Positions 11,156 through 26,100 are shown, counted from the first letter of the stretch. The stretch: 64,000 nt of DNA from Cyanophora paradoxa (GCA_004431415.1 QPMI01000514.1:372001-436000); one strand, 5' to 3'. The notes: generated by a model not told the origin, from the letters alone. Made by a program: numbers and translations.

Positions 11156-14100
11156 ATGGCATCTCTAGAGCCGCTTGTAGGCTTTGAAGCTGCCTGCCGT
11201 GCCCCGCTCCCCTCGGGGCCGCGCTTGGGTCGCTTCGCAAGTCTCACCACGCCGCAGGCGGCGGAGCGCTTTGTACAGTACGAGCGGAACGTCGTGAGGG
11301 AAACAGAGATCGCCGAGCGCCTCGTGCGGTTCCCGGATGTGCGGGCCCTCCCGCTTCCCGCCTCACCGTCGCCGTATGCGTGGCGCAGGGCACGCTCCGG
11401 AAGCCGACGCCGGCGCTTCCTGGTGCGAGCGGCGGGCGCCGTAGAAGCGATGCGCTCACCGCGCCTCCGCAGGGACGTGGGTCGTGCAGCCTGCAGCGCC
11501 CCGGGCCGACCCTCATGCGTCGTCCCTAGGCCTGCATCACACGGCTGGCCGCCCGATCAGCGCGACGCCGGCGCGCTCGGCGGCCGGCGGGGGCGGCAAC
11601 AACTCGACGGCGTCCTTCGCGAGCGGCAGCGGCAGCGGCAGCGGCAGCGCGGCGAAGCCGCCGCGGCCCTCGTCGTCGACCGTCGCGCGGGGCAGCGCGG
11701 CGGCCGGCAGCGGGGCCGCCGCGGTCGCCGCGCAGTCGCGCCTCGCCGGCGCGCCGCTCCAGGCGGGCGCGCCGATCCTCTCCCTGCGGCGCACCTCGAG
11801 CGGCGGCTCCCGCCCGCCCTCCGCCGCGCAGGCCTCCGCCAAGCACACCTCCTCGGCCCCGGTGCGCGCCCTCCCGGCCGCCGCGGGCGCGCCCGGGCGA
11901 CGGCGGCGCCGAGCCGGCGCGCAGGAGCTGTCGAACGTGCCTGGGCTGGAGGCGCCGGCGGTGAAAACGACGAACCTGGTGGACATCATGCAGGCCCGCT
12001 CCCGGTCGCCTGCCTTGCCCCCGACCATCCCCCTGTGCGCTGTCCATGCACCCCCACGCCCCCGCCTTCCTCCTCCGCCGCCACCGTGACCCTCCCCGCG
12101 CCCTCCGCCCGCAGCCGCCCCAACTCCGCAGCCTCCGCCACCGCCGCGTGCGTACCCCCCGCATTCCCGTACCCGCGCCGCTGACGGCGTGGCGCGCAGG
12201 CGCCCACCGTCGGCGGCCCTCGCGAAACCGTGCGTCGGGCCCGCCCTCGTGCGCCCCGCCGGCGGTGGGGCCGACGGGGCGGCGCGCAGGCGCCCCGGCT
12301 CGGGGGCCTCGTCGACGGCCTCCCTGCGGCCCGTCGTGCCCCTCCGGATCGTGCCCCGGCCCGCCAGCGCCACGCAGGGCGCCAGCTTCCGTTCGGACTC
12401 GGCGTGCGCGCCCTGCTTCCTTCGCCGTTGCCGCCGCCCCCTCCTCCCCTTCCGCCGCCTCCGACGGGGGCCGGCAGGTCGTCGGACTATTTCGAGGATC
12501 GGGCCGAGTCGGAGGGGGAGGACGAGGACGAGCCGGGCCTGGCGAGGAAGCAGCCCTCCTTCTTCCCCCTCGGTCAGCTCCGCGCCGCCGCCGCCGCGCG
12601 CCCCGCGTGTGCTGCCCGCCCGCCCGCCCGCCGACCGACGCGGACGGGGCCGGCAGACAACTTCGACGACGCCGACCTGGAGGAGCGGCCTGTGGAGGAG
12701 CGGATGGAGGCGCTGCGGGGGCGCTTCGCGGGGCGCGTGCCGGCGCGCTCGCGGTGGCACACGGAGGCCGGCCGCATCGAGTGGCGCCGCTGCGACGTGC
12801 TCGACCACGACCCCCTCTCCCGCCGCTTCGTCATCCGCTGGGAGGCCAACGGCCGCCAGAAGGTGAGGGGCCCGAGCCGCGCCGATCCTCGCACGCGATT
12901 CTGACTGGAAGGCCTCAGGCGGTCTCCCGCCTGAACCTCCTCTTCGAAGGGGAGAGCCTGGAGCGGATGCGGCTGCGGCGGCGCGTGGCGGCAGCGAACC
13001 GGCGCGAGGCGGAGCGGTGGTACCGCTACCAGCTGCGCGTCGACGCGCTCGACGCGGCCGGCGTCCCGCCGCTCGCGCCGCGGCAGGTGGAGTCGATCCG
13101 GGGGCGCGTGGGCCCGATCGCGGCGACGAAGCGCTCGGCGCGCTCGGCGGCGCTGCTGATGGCGGAGGCGGACGCGCACTACGTGCGGAGCCTCTGCCGC
13201 ATGGCGATGGACGCCGAGATCGCCGCCCTCGAGGAGCCCGACGAGACCCTGCCACTCATCCCCGTCCCGCGCCCTCCCGTCCCCGAGGCAGGCCCTTGCT
13301 GCCCCCCGCCCCCCCCCCCCCCCCCCCCCCCCGCGCGCTCAGCTGCGGGGCAGGTGGGGACGGTGGAGGACGTGCGGGAGCTGGGCGTCGTCTTCGCGGA
13401 GCTGCTGGCGGCCGCCGAGGCGGGCATCCCCTGGGGCGGCGCCGACGCCGGCCGCAACGTCGTCGTCCGCCCCGCCCCGCCGCCCCGCCACCCCGTTCGA
13501 GCTCGGGGCGCGCCTGATCGCGCGGCGCCGCAGACGGCGCTGCACGCCGTGATCGACCGGCTGGCGGTGAGCGAGACGCTGGACTTCTTCGCGAGCATGA
13601 CGCGCGCGCCCTACGCCCTCTCCGCCTTCTCCGACGTGCGCGGCCCCCGCGCGGCCCCCGGCCGCTCCTGCGCGGCGCGCGCCGACGCCGGCGCAGGCGC
13701 ACGCCTTCCAGCTGGAGGAGGCGATGGCGGTGGCCGGCAAGACGGTCCTCGACGGCCTCCGCGACATCGTGCGCCGCCGCCCCCGGCGCCGGCGGGGCCC
13801 CGCTGGGAGCCGGGGCGAGGCGGGGCGGGGCAGATGTACAGCGCGGTGGACCTGGAGGACCTCGAGCGGCACCCCCACGAGCGCCTCCGCTACGTCAAGC
13901 TCGGTGCCCCCGCCCCCGGCCCCGCCCCCGCCCCGCCTCTGACCCCGCCGCAGCCGGCATCACGAACCGCATGTTCGCGGACCGCATGCGCTCCGCCATG
14001 CTCCGCTCCCTCCGCTCCCTCGAGGCGGCCGTGCGGCAGTTCGTGCCGCCGCCGGAGCGGCGCCCGAGGGACCTCTCGCTCCTCTCGCTGCCCCCGCACG

Positions 14101-17100
14101 CCTTCCTCCCGCTCTTCAGCCTGAGCCTGGTGGTGGACGGGGAGGCGGGCCTCCGCTTCGAGCCGCCCCTCGAGGCCTTCACCGAGGCCGTCGCCCGCGC
14201 CGTCGAGAACGCCCTCGCGGCGCTCAACTCGCTCCACACGATCACCGTCTCGTACCTGCACGGCCTCGAGTCGCCGCGGGCCATCGAGGTCCTCCCCGCC
14301 TCGGACCCTGCCGTCCAGGAGGTCCTCGCCTCCCTGCGCGCCTCCCTGGCCACCGCTCTCGAGCAGCCGCGCGCGCTCCTCGCCCTCTACGACGAGTTCC
14401 GCTTCCTCGCGGAGGGCAGCCCCGAGGCCTACGTCGCCGACCGCACCAAGGGCGCCGCCCTTTCCGTCGCCCAGCTCGGCGCCGAGGTCGACCGCCTCCG
14501 CCACGCCGTCGCCGCCATCGACGAGCGCTTCCCCACCCGCGCCGTCCTCGACATGTTCGCCGTCAACCTCACGTCCGCCCCGCCCCGCCTGCCCTCGCCC
14601 TCGGCGGCGTCAGTCTGACCCGGGGCGGCAGCGGGGCGGACGCGGAGCTGAAGGCGCGCTCGCAGAAGGCCGGGCGCGCCCTCTGCGAGTCGATTGCGTC
14701 GGAGGTGCGGGCGGAGAACCAGCGCATCGCCGACCTCTTCGCCCAGGTCCGCTGCGGGGCGCCCTCGGCCGGCGGCGCGGGCCTGGGCTTGAGAGGCCGC
14801 CCCGCAGACGATGGAGACCATCGCGAAGGAGCCGCAGACGACGGAGGAGCTCTTCGAGCAGCGGAACTTCCTCGCCGGCCTCGACTCGCAGCTGGCGACC
14901 ATCGGGCGCGAGATCGAGAACGTGATGTCTAGCATGCAGGTCCTCGACTCCCTCTCCTACACCCTCGACGGTGCGCCCGCCCCGCCCTCTCCGCCCCGCC
15001 CCCTCCGCGCTCCCCCCGACGCTCTCTTCGGCTCAGACGCCGACTTCACGACGGCGTGGCGGACGTACTCGATGCCGGCGTCGGTGGAGGAGGCGGCGGC
15101 GGCGGCGACGCTCCGCCTGGAGTCGGCCAAGCTCGTCTTCGCCGGCGAGCTCAGCCGCCAGCTCCAGGACTTCCAGGAGTGCGCAGACGCCCCGCGAGGC
15201 GCTCCAGCATGCGACCGCAGGCCTGACGGTCTGCCGGCAGCACGATCACGGCGGTGGCGGCGCGGGTGGACGAGTTCGTGGAGAAGGGCGACGTGGAGAC
15301 GGTCGAGGAGTTCGCGGCCGAGGCGGGCGACCTCCAGGCCCAGCTCGCCGCCGCCGAGCAGGAGGCCGAGCTCATCAACTCCCGCGAGAAGCTCTTCGGC
15401 AACAGTGCGCCCTGCCCGCCGCCCGCCCCTGGCCGCTCCGCCCCACTCATCGCGCCGGCGGCCGCGCAGCGCTCACGGACTTCGCCATCCTCAAGTCCCT
15501 CGTCAAGTCCCTCGAGCCCTACGCGACCTTGTGCGCACCCGGGCCCCGCGCGCCGCTCCGAGTTGCCGTTGACTTGCGCGACGCCGCGCCCACGCAGCTG
15601 GAAGCTCTGCGCCGACTTCCAGAAGCTGTGGCAGCTCGTCCAGTTCGGCCAGGCGCGCAGCCGCACACGCTGCGGCGCGCCGCTCGCGGCCGGCGGCTGA
15701 CGTGCGGGCACGGGGCGCAGTTCACGAAGCTGGACGCGGAGCGGGTGGAGCGGGAGGTCTCCGAGGCCGGCCGCACGCTCTACCGCCTCGAGAAGTTCTT
15801 CGTCAGCCGCAACTCCGTCGCCCCCCAGACGGCCGCCGTCGCCTTCAAGAAGGTCGTCGACGAAGTCAAGGTGCCCTCCCGCTTCCATCCTTTCAGCAGA
15901 GAGACGTGACCCTGGGGCAGGTCAAGGTCCCGCTGCTGGTCTGCCTGCGGACGCCGGGCCTGCGGGACCGGCACTGGGAGAAGATCTCGGGGGTCATCGG
16001 CCAGCGCATCAAGGCCGACTCGGAGCTCACCTTCGCCAAGTGCCTCGCCCTCGGGTGCCTCTCCAAGCTCGAGGAGATCCAGGTCGGGCCCTTCGCGGAG
16101 AGCCCTTGGCTCGAGGCTTCGCTCACGGCGGGGGCAGGACGTGGCGGACGTGGCGGCGAAGGAGTACAGCCTGGAGCGCTCGATGGACCGGATCGTGGCG
16201 GACTGGAAGGGCGTCGCCTTCGCCGTCCTCCCCTACCGCTCCACCGGCACCTCCATCGTCTCCGGCACCGACGAGGCGGGCCCGCCGCGCGCCGCGAGGG
16301 TCTGGGCGTTGACGCCGTCCGCCGCGCGCAGATCATCGCGCTGCTGGAGGAGCACCTCATCAAGGTGCAGAGCATGCGGGGCAGCCCCTTCGTGGAGGCC
16401 ATCCGCGAGAAGGCCGAGGCCCTCGAGACCAAGCTATCCTCCATGCAGGAGGCGCACCCGCCTCGCCTCGCCCCCCTCCTCCTCGTCCTCACGTGTAACG
16501 CGGGGGGCAGATCCTGGACGAGTGGCTCTCGGTGCAGAAGGTCTGGCTCTACCTGGAGCCGATCTTCGGCTCGCCGGACATCATGCGGCAGATGCCGCAG
16601 GAAGGCAGCCGCTTCGCCAAGGTGCCCCCCGGCCCCGCCTGTTTTTCCAATCCAGCTCGACGACGGCCTGCGCGCAGGTGGACAAGGCGTGGCGCACGAT
16701 CATGGAGGCCACGACCCGGAAGCCCGTCGTGTGGGAGGCCACCAACCAGGAGAACCTGCTCCTGAGTGCGCCCGTGCCCGACCGCCCCCCACTCCGCCAC
16801 CCCCGCCCCCTCCACCACCACCTTCCCCCCTCCACCCCCCCCCCCCCACCACCCTCCTCCCCATCCCCCTCCACCCCCCATCCCCCCCCCCCAAAAAAAA
16901 TAAATTTGCGCCGAGCGTGGCTGAGTCGTGGGGCAGACCTGCAGGACTGCAACCGCCTCCTGGACCTGATCCAGAAGGGCATGAACGAGTACCTCGGTGC
17001 GTTGCATTCGGTTGTACATGTGTCGCTTTTTGGTCCCCGTCGCGGCCCCCCGACCGTCCGCCGCTGCAGAGACGAAGCGGATCGCGTTCCCGCGCTTCTA

Positions 17101-20100
17101 CTTCCTCTCGAACGACGAGCTGCTGGAGATCCTGGCGCAGACGAAGGACCCGCTGGCCGTCCAGCCGCACCTCTCCAAGTGCTTCGAGGTGCCCCGCCCC
17201 ACTTCCGCTCGCCGTCGGCGTCGAGCGGCGTCGAGCGGCCGCGCAGAACGTGCAGCAGCTGGAGTTCCAGGTGGACCTCACGATCACGGCGATGCTCTCG
17301 GCGGAGAAGGAGCGGGTGGCGCTGGACGAGCGGCTGAACCCGAACGAGGGCGAGTACCGCGGCAACGTCGAGCTCTGGCTCCTCCAGGTGGAGCGCCTCA
17401 TGAAGGCCGCCGTCCGTGCCCGCATCGGCACCGCCCTCGGCGACTACTCGGCCCGGCCCCGCGTCGACTGGGTCCTTGCCTGGCCCGGCCAGGTGAGGCA
17501 ACCGAACCCGTAAGCTTTAAGGTGCTGGCGCCTAAAGGTCTTTTCAGGTGGTGCTGGCCGTGAACATGATCGAGTGGACGCGGCTGGTGGAGGAGGCGAT
17601 CGGCGGCGGCGGCGGCGGCGCCGGCACCCTCGCGGAGGTGGAGCGGACGCTGACGCGCCAGCTCGACGACATTGTCAGCCTCGTCCGGGGCGACCTGACG
17701 TACCTGAACCGCCTGACGCTGGGCGCGCTCGTCGTGATCGACGTGCACGCGCGCGACGTCGTCGCCGAGCTGCGCAAGCACGCCGTCGGCTCCCTTGACG
17801 ACTTCGACTGGGTCTCGCAGCTGCGCTACTACTGGGACCCGGCCGGCCTCAAGGTCCGCATGGTCAACGCCTCCATCGACTACGGCTACGAGTACCTCGG
17901 CAACACCGCCCGCCTCGTCATCACGCCCCTCACCGACCGCTGCTACCGCACCCTCATGGGCGCCCTGCACCTCAACCTCGGGGGCGCCCCGGAGGGCCCC
18001 GCCGGCACGGGGAAGACGGAGACGACCAAGGACCTCGCCAAGGCGATCGCCAAGCAGTGCGTCGTGTTCAACTGCTCGGACGGCCTCGACTACATCGCGA
18101 TGGGCAAGTTCTTCAAGGGCCTGGCGCAAGGCGGCGCCTGGGCGTGCTTCGACGAGTTCAACCGCATCGACCTCGAGGTGCTCTCCGTCATCGCCCAGCA
18201 GATCCTCACCATCCAGCGCGCCGTGGCCGCCGACATGAAGATGTTCAAGTTCGAGGGCAGCGAGGTCCGCCTGCTCCCGTTTCCTGTTTTCGCTTCCATT
18301 TCGAGCGCGCGCCCGGCAGATCAAGCTGGACCGGACCTGCGCCGTCTTCATCACGATGAACCCGGGCTACGCCGGGCGCTCCGAGCTGCCCGACAACCTG
18401 AAGGCGCTCTTCCGCCCCGTGGCGATGATGGTGCCCGACTACGCGATGATCTCCGAGATCTCCCTCTACTCGTACGGCTTCAGCGACGCGCGCAACATCG
18501 CGCGCAAGATCGTCGCGTGCCTGCGCCTCTCGTCGGAGCAGCTCTCGAGCCAGGACCACTACGACTTCGGCATGCGCAACGTCAAGTCCATCCTGACGGC
18601 GGCGGGGCAGCTGAAGCGCAAGTTCATGGAGGAGAACGAGACCGTGCTGGGCCTGCGCGCCATCCGCGACTGCAACGTCCCCAAGTTCACCGCGCAGGAC
18701 ATCCCCCTCTTCGACGGCATCGTCTCCGACCTCTTCCCGGGCGTCGAGTCCCCCGAGGTGCGGCGGGAATGCGGACCAGTGGCCGCTCGCCCCTTACCGC
18801 GTCCCGGCCAGGTCGACTACAGCGACCTGCACGACGCGCTGCGGGACGCGGCGAAGAAGTTCCGCCTGCAGCCCGTCGCCGCCCTCCTCGACAAGGCGAC
18901 GCAGCTCTACGAGACCATTTTCGTCCGCCACGGCCTCAGTGCGCTCCCCTGTTGGGCAGCTGCTCGAGACATTGGCTTGACGGATCCTCGCGCCAGTGCT
19001 CGTGGGGCGGACGTACAGCGGGAAGAGCTCGGCGCTCAAGATGCTCTCGGCGGCCATGACGGCATGCTTCGGGCGGCTCGGCGACGCCAAGGTCCGTCTA
19101 GAGGCCGCCCGGCCGGCGCCCCTCGCTCCCCAACCGCGGATCGCGCGCGCTCGCGCAGGGCCAGTACGCCAAGGTCAAGGTCTACACGCTCAACCCGAAG
19201 AGCATCACGCAGGGGCAGCTCTACGGCGAGTTCAGGTGCGGGCCGCCCCCCCCTCGCACGTCTCGCGCGCGACTGTAGTCTTCGTCTGACGCCGGGCGCG
19301 CAGCGAGACGACGCACGAGTGGAGGGACGGCGTGCTCGCCAACACGGTCCGCCTCTGCGCCACGGACACGACGCCGGACCGCAAGTGGGTCGTCTTCGAC
19401 GGGCCCGTCGACGCCGTCTGGATCGAGAACATGAACACCGTGCTCGACGACAACAAGAAGCTCTGCCTCAACTCGGGCGAGATCATCAAGCTGACGCCGC
19501 CGATGACGATGATGTTCGAGGTGGAGGACCTGGCGCACGCCTCGCCGGCCACCGTCTCCCGCTGCGGGATGGTCTTCATGGAGCCCGGCGCCATCGGCTG
19601 GCGCCCGCTCCTCGACTCCTGGCTTGAGACCCTCCCGCTCGCCCTCGCGACCTCCGCGCCGGGCATCGCCGCCCTCTTCGAGTGGCTCGTGCCGCCGACG
19701 CTGCGGTACGTGCGGCGGCGGCTGAAGCAGCCGGTGCCGGTCGCCGAGGCGAGCGCCGTGCGGGCGCTCATCGTCCTCTACGACGCGCTCCTCTGCACCG
19801 ACCTCCGCGCCGCCGAGGCCCAGGCGAGCCCCAGCCGCCCGCCCCTCCGCGCGATCGGCGGCTCGCCGCTGACGGTTGGCGCTCGCCAGGCCGCGACCGA
19901 GGCGGCGCAGGCCGCCGCCGCCGCCGAGGCGACCGGGAAGACGATCGACGTGAACATGATCCCCTCGATGGCGGCCCTGGGGCGGCGCAACAGCCTCCGC
20001 CCCGGCGCCGGCAAGCCGACGGCCGGCACGCCCGCCGCGGCGGCGGCCACGAAAGAGCTCGCGGCCCTCGTCGACTCGCTCTTCGTCTTCGCGCTGGTCT

Positions 20101-23100
20101 GGTCGGTCGGCGCCAACGTGGACGCCCACAGCCGCAAGCTTTTCAGCGACTACCTGCGGTACCTGCTCGCCGGGAAGCCCCTCACGGAGGACGGCGAGCC
20201 GCTGGACGAGGCCGAGGACGAGGGCAGCGAGGCGCGCGCCAAGGCCCAGCCGCTCCCGGGGCACCGCAAGCTCGCCATCACCTTCCCCGAGAAGGAGACC
20301 GGTGCGCCTCTCGCTTTCATCGGCTCCCGCCCTCCGCATCGGCCCCTTCTCATCTATCCCTTTCGCTCCCCCGGCAGTGTACGACTGGAGCTTCGACAGG
20401 CAGGCAAAGGCGTGGGAGCCGTGGCTGGTCCCCGACCTCGCCATCCCCGCCGGCGCCCGCTTCCACGAGGTAGCTCGCCGCCGCTCCGCCTCGTTCCAGC
20501 GTTGTTCGGTGACGGCCCCCCAGATCATCGTGCCGACCAAGGACACCGTTCGCTTCTCGTTCCTGTTCCAGACGGTCATAAACCACCACGCGAACTGCCT
20601 AGTCACCGGGTGAGGCGACCTGGCCTCAAATAATTGGATTTTCGTTTTCTATTTTCTGAGGGCTGCGCAGCCCGACGGGGACGGGCAAGAGCTTGCTGGT
20701 GCGGCAGCAGCTGTCGACGGCGCTGCCGGCGGAGAAGTGGATCCACGCCACGCTCAACTTCTCCGCGCGGACGTCGGCCAACCAGACGCAGACGACGGTC
20801 TTCAACGCGCTCACGAAGCGGCGCAAGGGCCACTACGGCCCGCCCTTCGGGAAGCGCGGCGTCATCTTCGTGGACGACATGAACATGCCCGCCCCCGAGC
20901 AGTACGGCGCCCAGCCGCCCCTCGAGCTCCTCCGCCAGATGGCCGACCACAACGGGTGCCCGAAACTCTTAGTCTTGCAAGTCTCTGATCGGATCTTCGT
21001 CGTGCTTACATTTTGCTCCAGGTTCTACGACACCGCGACGACCTCGTGGATCGACGTCGCCGACGTGTCGCTCGCGGCGGCGATGGGCCCGCCGGGCGGC
21101 GGCCGCAACCCCATCTCGGGGCGCCTCCTCCGCCACTTCGTCACCCTGGTCAGCGATGTGATTCGCATGCAGTGCTTGAAGGAGATGCTCATGCGCTGGC
21201 CTGCAGAACATGACGGCGCTGGACGACGAGTCGACGTGCCGCCTCTTCGGCGTCATCCTCAACTGGTCCCTCCACCGCTTCCCCGTCCAGATCCGCTCCC
21301 TCGAGGGCCCTCTCATCGCCGGTGCTCGTTTCCTCTTGTAAGCTCCGTCCGTCCAAGCGTCTCACGTGGCGACCAGGCACGGTGGAACTGTACAACGCGA
21401 TCTCGGCGGAGCTCCTCCCCACACCCGCCAAGTCGCACTACCTCTTCAATCTGCGCGACCTGGGCAAGGTTCGGTCGCGCGTCGACGACGCGTCCGCCTC
21501 GTCCGAGCGCGCCGGCAGGTCTTCCAGGGCGTGCTCCTCGCCTCCGAGGCGAGGGTGACGGCGGAGCACCAGCTCGCGCGGCTCTGGTACCACGAGTGCG
21601 AGCGCGTCTTCCACGACCGCCTGGTGCCCGCCTCTCACGCCGGACCGAGTGACGGCTGCGGCCGCTCACGCGCTCGCTCCTCAGGTGAGCGAGGAGGACC
21701 GGAAGTGGTTCCACGCGCAGATGGCCGTCGTAATGAAGAAGCACCTGAACACAACGCGGGAGGCGCTGATGGCGGCCGGCGGGGGCGACCCGGCGCGCCC
21801 GCTCGTCTTCGGGGACTTCCTGGAGCCCGGCGCGGAGCCGCGCGTGTACGACGAGGTGCCCGACGCGGCGACGCTCTCGCGGCTCGTGGGGCAGTACCTG
21901 GACGACTACAACGCGATGGCGCGCAAGCCGATGCACCTCGTCCTCTTCCAGTCGGCCCTCCTCCACTGCGCCCGCATCTGCCGCGTCATCCGGCAGCCGT
22001 TCGGCCACGCGCTGCTCGTGGGGGTCGGCGGCTCCGGCCGGCGCTCCCTCACGCGCCTCGCCGCGCACGTCGCCGAGTTCGAGGTCCGCCCCGCGTCCGC
22101 TCGGGCGGGCCGAGGCGACGCTGAGGCGGCGGCAGGTGCACGAGATCGAGATCTCGAAGAACTACCGGCTGCAGGAGTGGCGCGACGACCTCAAGAAGAT
22201 GATGAGCCGCGCCGGCGGCGACGGCCGGCCCCTCGTCTTCCTCCTCTCCGACATGCAGATCGTGCGCCGGCGGCCCGCCCCCGCCGTCCCTCGGCGGATC
22301 CAAGCGCGTCTCGCAGGTGCAGGAGGCGTTCCTGGAGGACGTGAACAACCTGCTGAACGCGGGGGAGGTCCCCAACCTCTTCGCCCCCGACGAGCTCCAG
22401 GCCAACCTCGACAAGGCGAGCGCGAAAGACTTGGCGGTCGTCGCGGCCTGCGTTGACCGCGTTGGCTCTGCAGGTGGCGGCGTCGATGAAGGAGAAGGGG
22501 CGGGTGGTGGAGTCGCGGGCGGAGCTGCAGGCGATCTTCGTGGAGCGCTGCCGCTCGAACCTCCACGTCGTGTTGGCCATGTCGCCGGCCGGCGACGCCT
22601 TCCGCAACCGCCTCCGCATGTTCCCGTCCCTCGTCTCCTGCACGACCATCGACTGGTTCACGGAGTGGCCGCACGACGCGCTCCTCGCCGTCGCCTCGTA
22701 CTTCCTGGAGGACGGCACGCTCGAGGCGGGCCACGTGCCGGCCGTCGCCGAGGCCTGCGTCTTCTTCCACGAGCGCGTCCAGCGCCTCGGCCGCGAGTTC
22801 GCCCGCGGCGGCGGCATCTCCGTCCAGGTCGGACGGGCCCCGCTTCGGAAGTCTGCGCCCTCGTTGCTGAGGGGGCGGCAGGTGACGCCGTCGACGTACC
22901 TGGAGCTGATCGGGTGCTACCTCGAGCTGCTGCGGGGGAAGCGGCGCGAGGTCTCCGAGGCGCGCGGGCGCTACGAGAAGGGCCTCGAGAAGCTCCTCTC
23001 CACCGCCGCCATGGTCGGCGAGATGCAGGTCCGCCCGCCCCCCCGCCCCCCGGCCCGACGTCGACGGCGCACCGCGCTCGTGCGGCCGACGCGCCTCCCT

Positions 23101-26100
23101 CCCCCGCGCAGGTGGAGCTGGAGCAGCTGCGGCCGTTGCTGCAGACGACGAAGAAGGAGACGGAGGAGCTGCTGGTGCGGCTGGAGCGGGACCAGAAGGA
23201 GGCGGAGACGACGCGGGTGAAGGTGACGGAGGAGGAGATCGTGGCGAGCCGGAACGCGGCGGCGGCGGCGATGATCCGCGAGGAGTGCGCCTCGGAGCTC
23301 AAGGAGGCGATGCCCGCCCTCCGCGAGGCCGAGCGCGCCCTCAAGGCCCTCAAGAAGAACGACGTCATCGAAATGTGCGCTGAAGCTCGCTCCTGCTGGC
23401 TCTGTTCTGTCTCCCGCCGACGCCGACGCGGCGCGCAGGAAGTCGATGAAGAGCCCGCCGGCCGGCGTGAAGCTCGTCATGGAGGCCGTCTGCATTCTCC
23501 TCGACAAGAAGCCCAAGGTCCCCCCCATGCAGGAGGACGTCCAACTGCGGCGCATCACACTCGGGCGGGGGCGCAGAAAGAGGAGACGTACTGGGACGTG
23601 GCGAAGCGGCTGCTGGGCGAGTCGCGCTTCGTGGAGCTCCTCATGGACTACGACAAGGACAACATCCCCGCCGACATCGTCGCCGCCGTGCCGCCCCCGC
23701 GCCCCGCCCCCTCTCCCTTCCCCGTCCTCACGGCGCCTCGGGCCGGCCCCGGCAGATCGCGCCCTTCATCGCCAACCCCGAGTTCCAGACGGAGCGCGTG
23801 AACAAGTCCAGCAAGGCCGCCGGCGGCATCTGCAAGTGGGTCCGCGCCGTCGAGACCTACAACAAGGCCGCCAAGGTGAGGTGCTGCTGCGCGTCGCCCC
23901 GCGCCGGCAGCTGACAGCTCCTTCGCGGGGCAGATCATCGCGCCCAAGCGCGCCGCGCTGAAGGAGGCCGAGCAGACCCAGGCGCGCCCCTCTCGCAAAG
24001 CGCCGCCGCCGCCGCCGCCGCCGCGCGCCTGAGCGCCGGGCGCGCGCGCGCAGGCCGCGGCGGAGGCGTCGCTGGCGGAGAAGAAGGCGACGCTGCAGGC
24101 GGTGGAGGACCGCGTGCGGGAGCTGCTGCACGGCTACGCCGAGGCGAGCGAGAAGAAGCGCAAGCTCGAGGAGCAGGTGGAGACGTGCACGAAGAAGCTC
24201 GAGCGCGCGCACAAGCTCATCGGAGGCCTCGGCGGGGAGAAGGACCGCTGGATCGCCGCCATCGCCCAGCTCGGCGCCAGCCACGAGAACCTCGCCGTCC
24301 GCCCGGCCCCGCCGCTCGCCCGCGCGCCCCTCTGCGCCGCGCGGCCAACGCGCGCGGGCCAGGGGGACGCGCTGATGGCGGCGGGGGCGATCGCATACCT
24401 GGGCCCCTTCGACAGCCGCCACCGCGAGGCCGCCGAGGCCGACTGGCTCGCCTGCCTCCGCGAGCGCGGCGTCCCCTGCAGCGCCGAGTACAGCTTCTCC
24501 GTGCCCGCCCCCTCGCTCCCGCGCGCGCGCGCTCCGCCAATGAGGCCGCGCCTCACGGCGGGGCGCGGGCAGGGGGCGCTCTCGAACCCGGTGGACATCC
24601 GGGCGTGGAACATCTTCGGGCTCCCCGCCGACCCCTTCTCCGTCGACAACGCCGTCATCGTCGCCAACTGCCGCCGCTACCCGCTCCTCGTCGACCCCCA
24701 GGTCCGTCGAGCAAAGAGGGGAGACGGCCAGAGTGTGCTCGGCGCCGACGCCGACGCGGCGGGACGGGGCGCGCAGGGCCAGGCGGGGAAGTGGATCAAG
24801 AACATGGAGAAGGCGCGGTCGCTGATGGTGCTGCGGGCGTCGGACGGGGACCTGCTGCGCTCGCTGGAGACGGCCGTCGGCGTGGGCATCCCCGTCCTCG
24901 TCGAGGCCGTCGGCGAGGAGCTCGACCCCGCCCTCGACGGCCTCCTCCTCCGCCAGGCCAGGCCCCCCCCGCCCCGCTCGCCCCGCGCCTGCCGCCCTCG
25001 CGCCTGACCCGCGCTCCTCGCAGACGTTCAAGAGCGCGGGGACGCTCTCGATCCGCCTGGGGGACAAGACGGTCGACTTCGACCCCAAGTTCCGCCTCTA
25101 CCTCACCTCCCGCCTCCGCTCCCCGCACTTCTCCCCCGAGGCCGCCGCCAAAGTCACCCTCGCGCGTCCCCGCCCCTCCCCTTCTTCGTCCTCGTCTCCC
25201 GCGCCGTCTGACCCGGGGCCGCCCGCGGGAACAGGTGAACTTTGCGATCACGCCGCAGGGGCTGACGGAGCAGCTGTTGGGGATCGTGGTGCGGCAGGAG
25301 CGGCCGGACCTCGAGGAGGAGAAGAACGAGCTCATCGTCGCCGGCGCGAACAACAAGCGGCAGCTGCGCGAGATCGAGGACACCGTCCTCCGCATGCTCT
25401 CCTCCTCCCAGGGCAACATGCGAGCCCCCTCTGCTTCCCGTCCCGTCCCATCCCCCTCGCCTTCCTGCTCACGCCCCTCCTCCCTCAGACTGGAGGACGA
25501 GGCGCTTATCCAGGGGCTCGCCCAGTCGAAGTCGACGTCGATCCAGATCGCCACGCGCGTCGCCGCCGCCGAGACCACCGAGAAGAAGATCGACGAGACG
25601 CGCGAGGTGCCGCCCGGCGTCCTTCGCTTTTTGGGGCCCCTGGGGCGAGGCTGGGCGGGGGGGCAGGTGTACCGGCCGGTGGCGGCGCGGGCGGCGAGCC
25701 TCTTCTTCTGCATCTCGGACCTCGCGACGGCCGACCCCATGTACCAGTACTCCCTCGCCTGGTTCATCGCCTTCTTCGCCGCCACCATCGCCAAGGTCCG
25801 AGCCGAGGCCCCGCGCACCCGCGCGCGTGCCCGCTCTCGCTCGTGGGATCCGAACGGGGCGGGCCGGCTCAGGTGCCGCGGGACGAGGCGGGGGCGGCGG
25901 GGCAGGGGGCGGCCCCCGCGCTGGCGGCGCGCCTGGCGTCCCTCTCCGCCGCCTTCCGCGTCGCCCTCTACCGCAACGTCTGCCGCTCCCTCTTCGAGCG
26001 CCACAAGCTCGTGCGCCCGCCCCCCGCGCCCCTCCACGCCTGCCCGCCCCAACCCGCTCCCACGCGCCCGCGCCCGCAGCTCTTCAGCGTGCTGCTCTGC

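Noticed and set aside
19221-20606. Long minus-strand frame opposite the dynein AAA2-AAA3 exons
   Set aside because: It is Arg/Gly-rich antisense sequence with no domain, while the plus strand carries conserved dynein motifs throughout.
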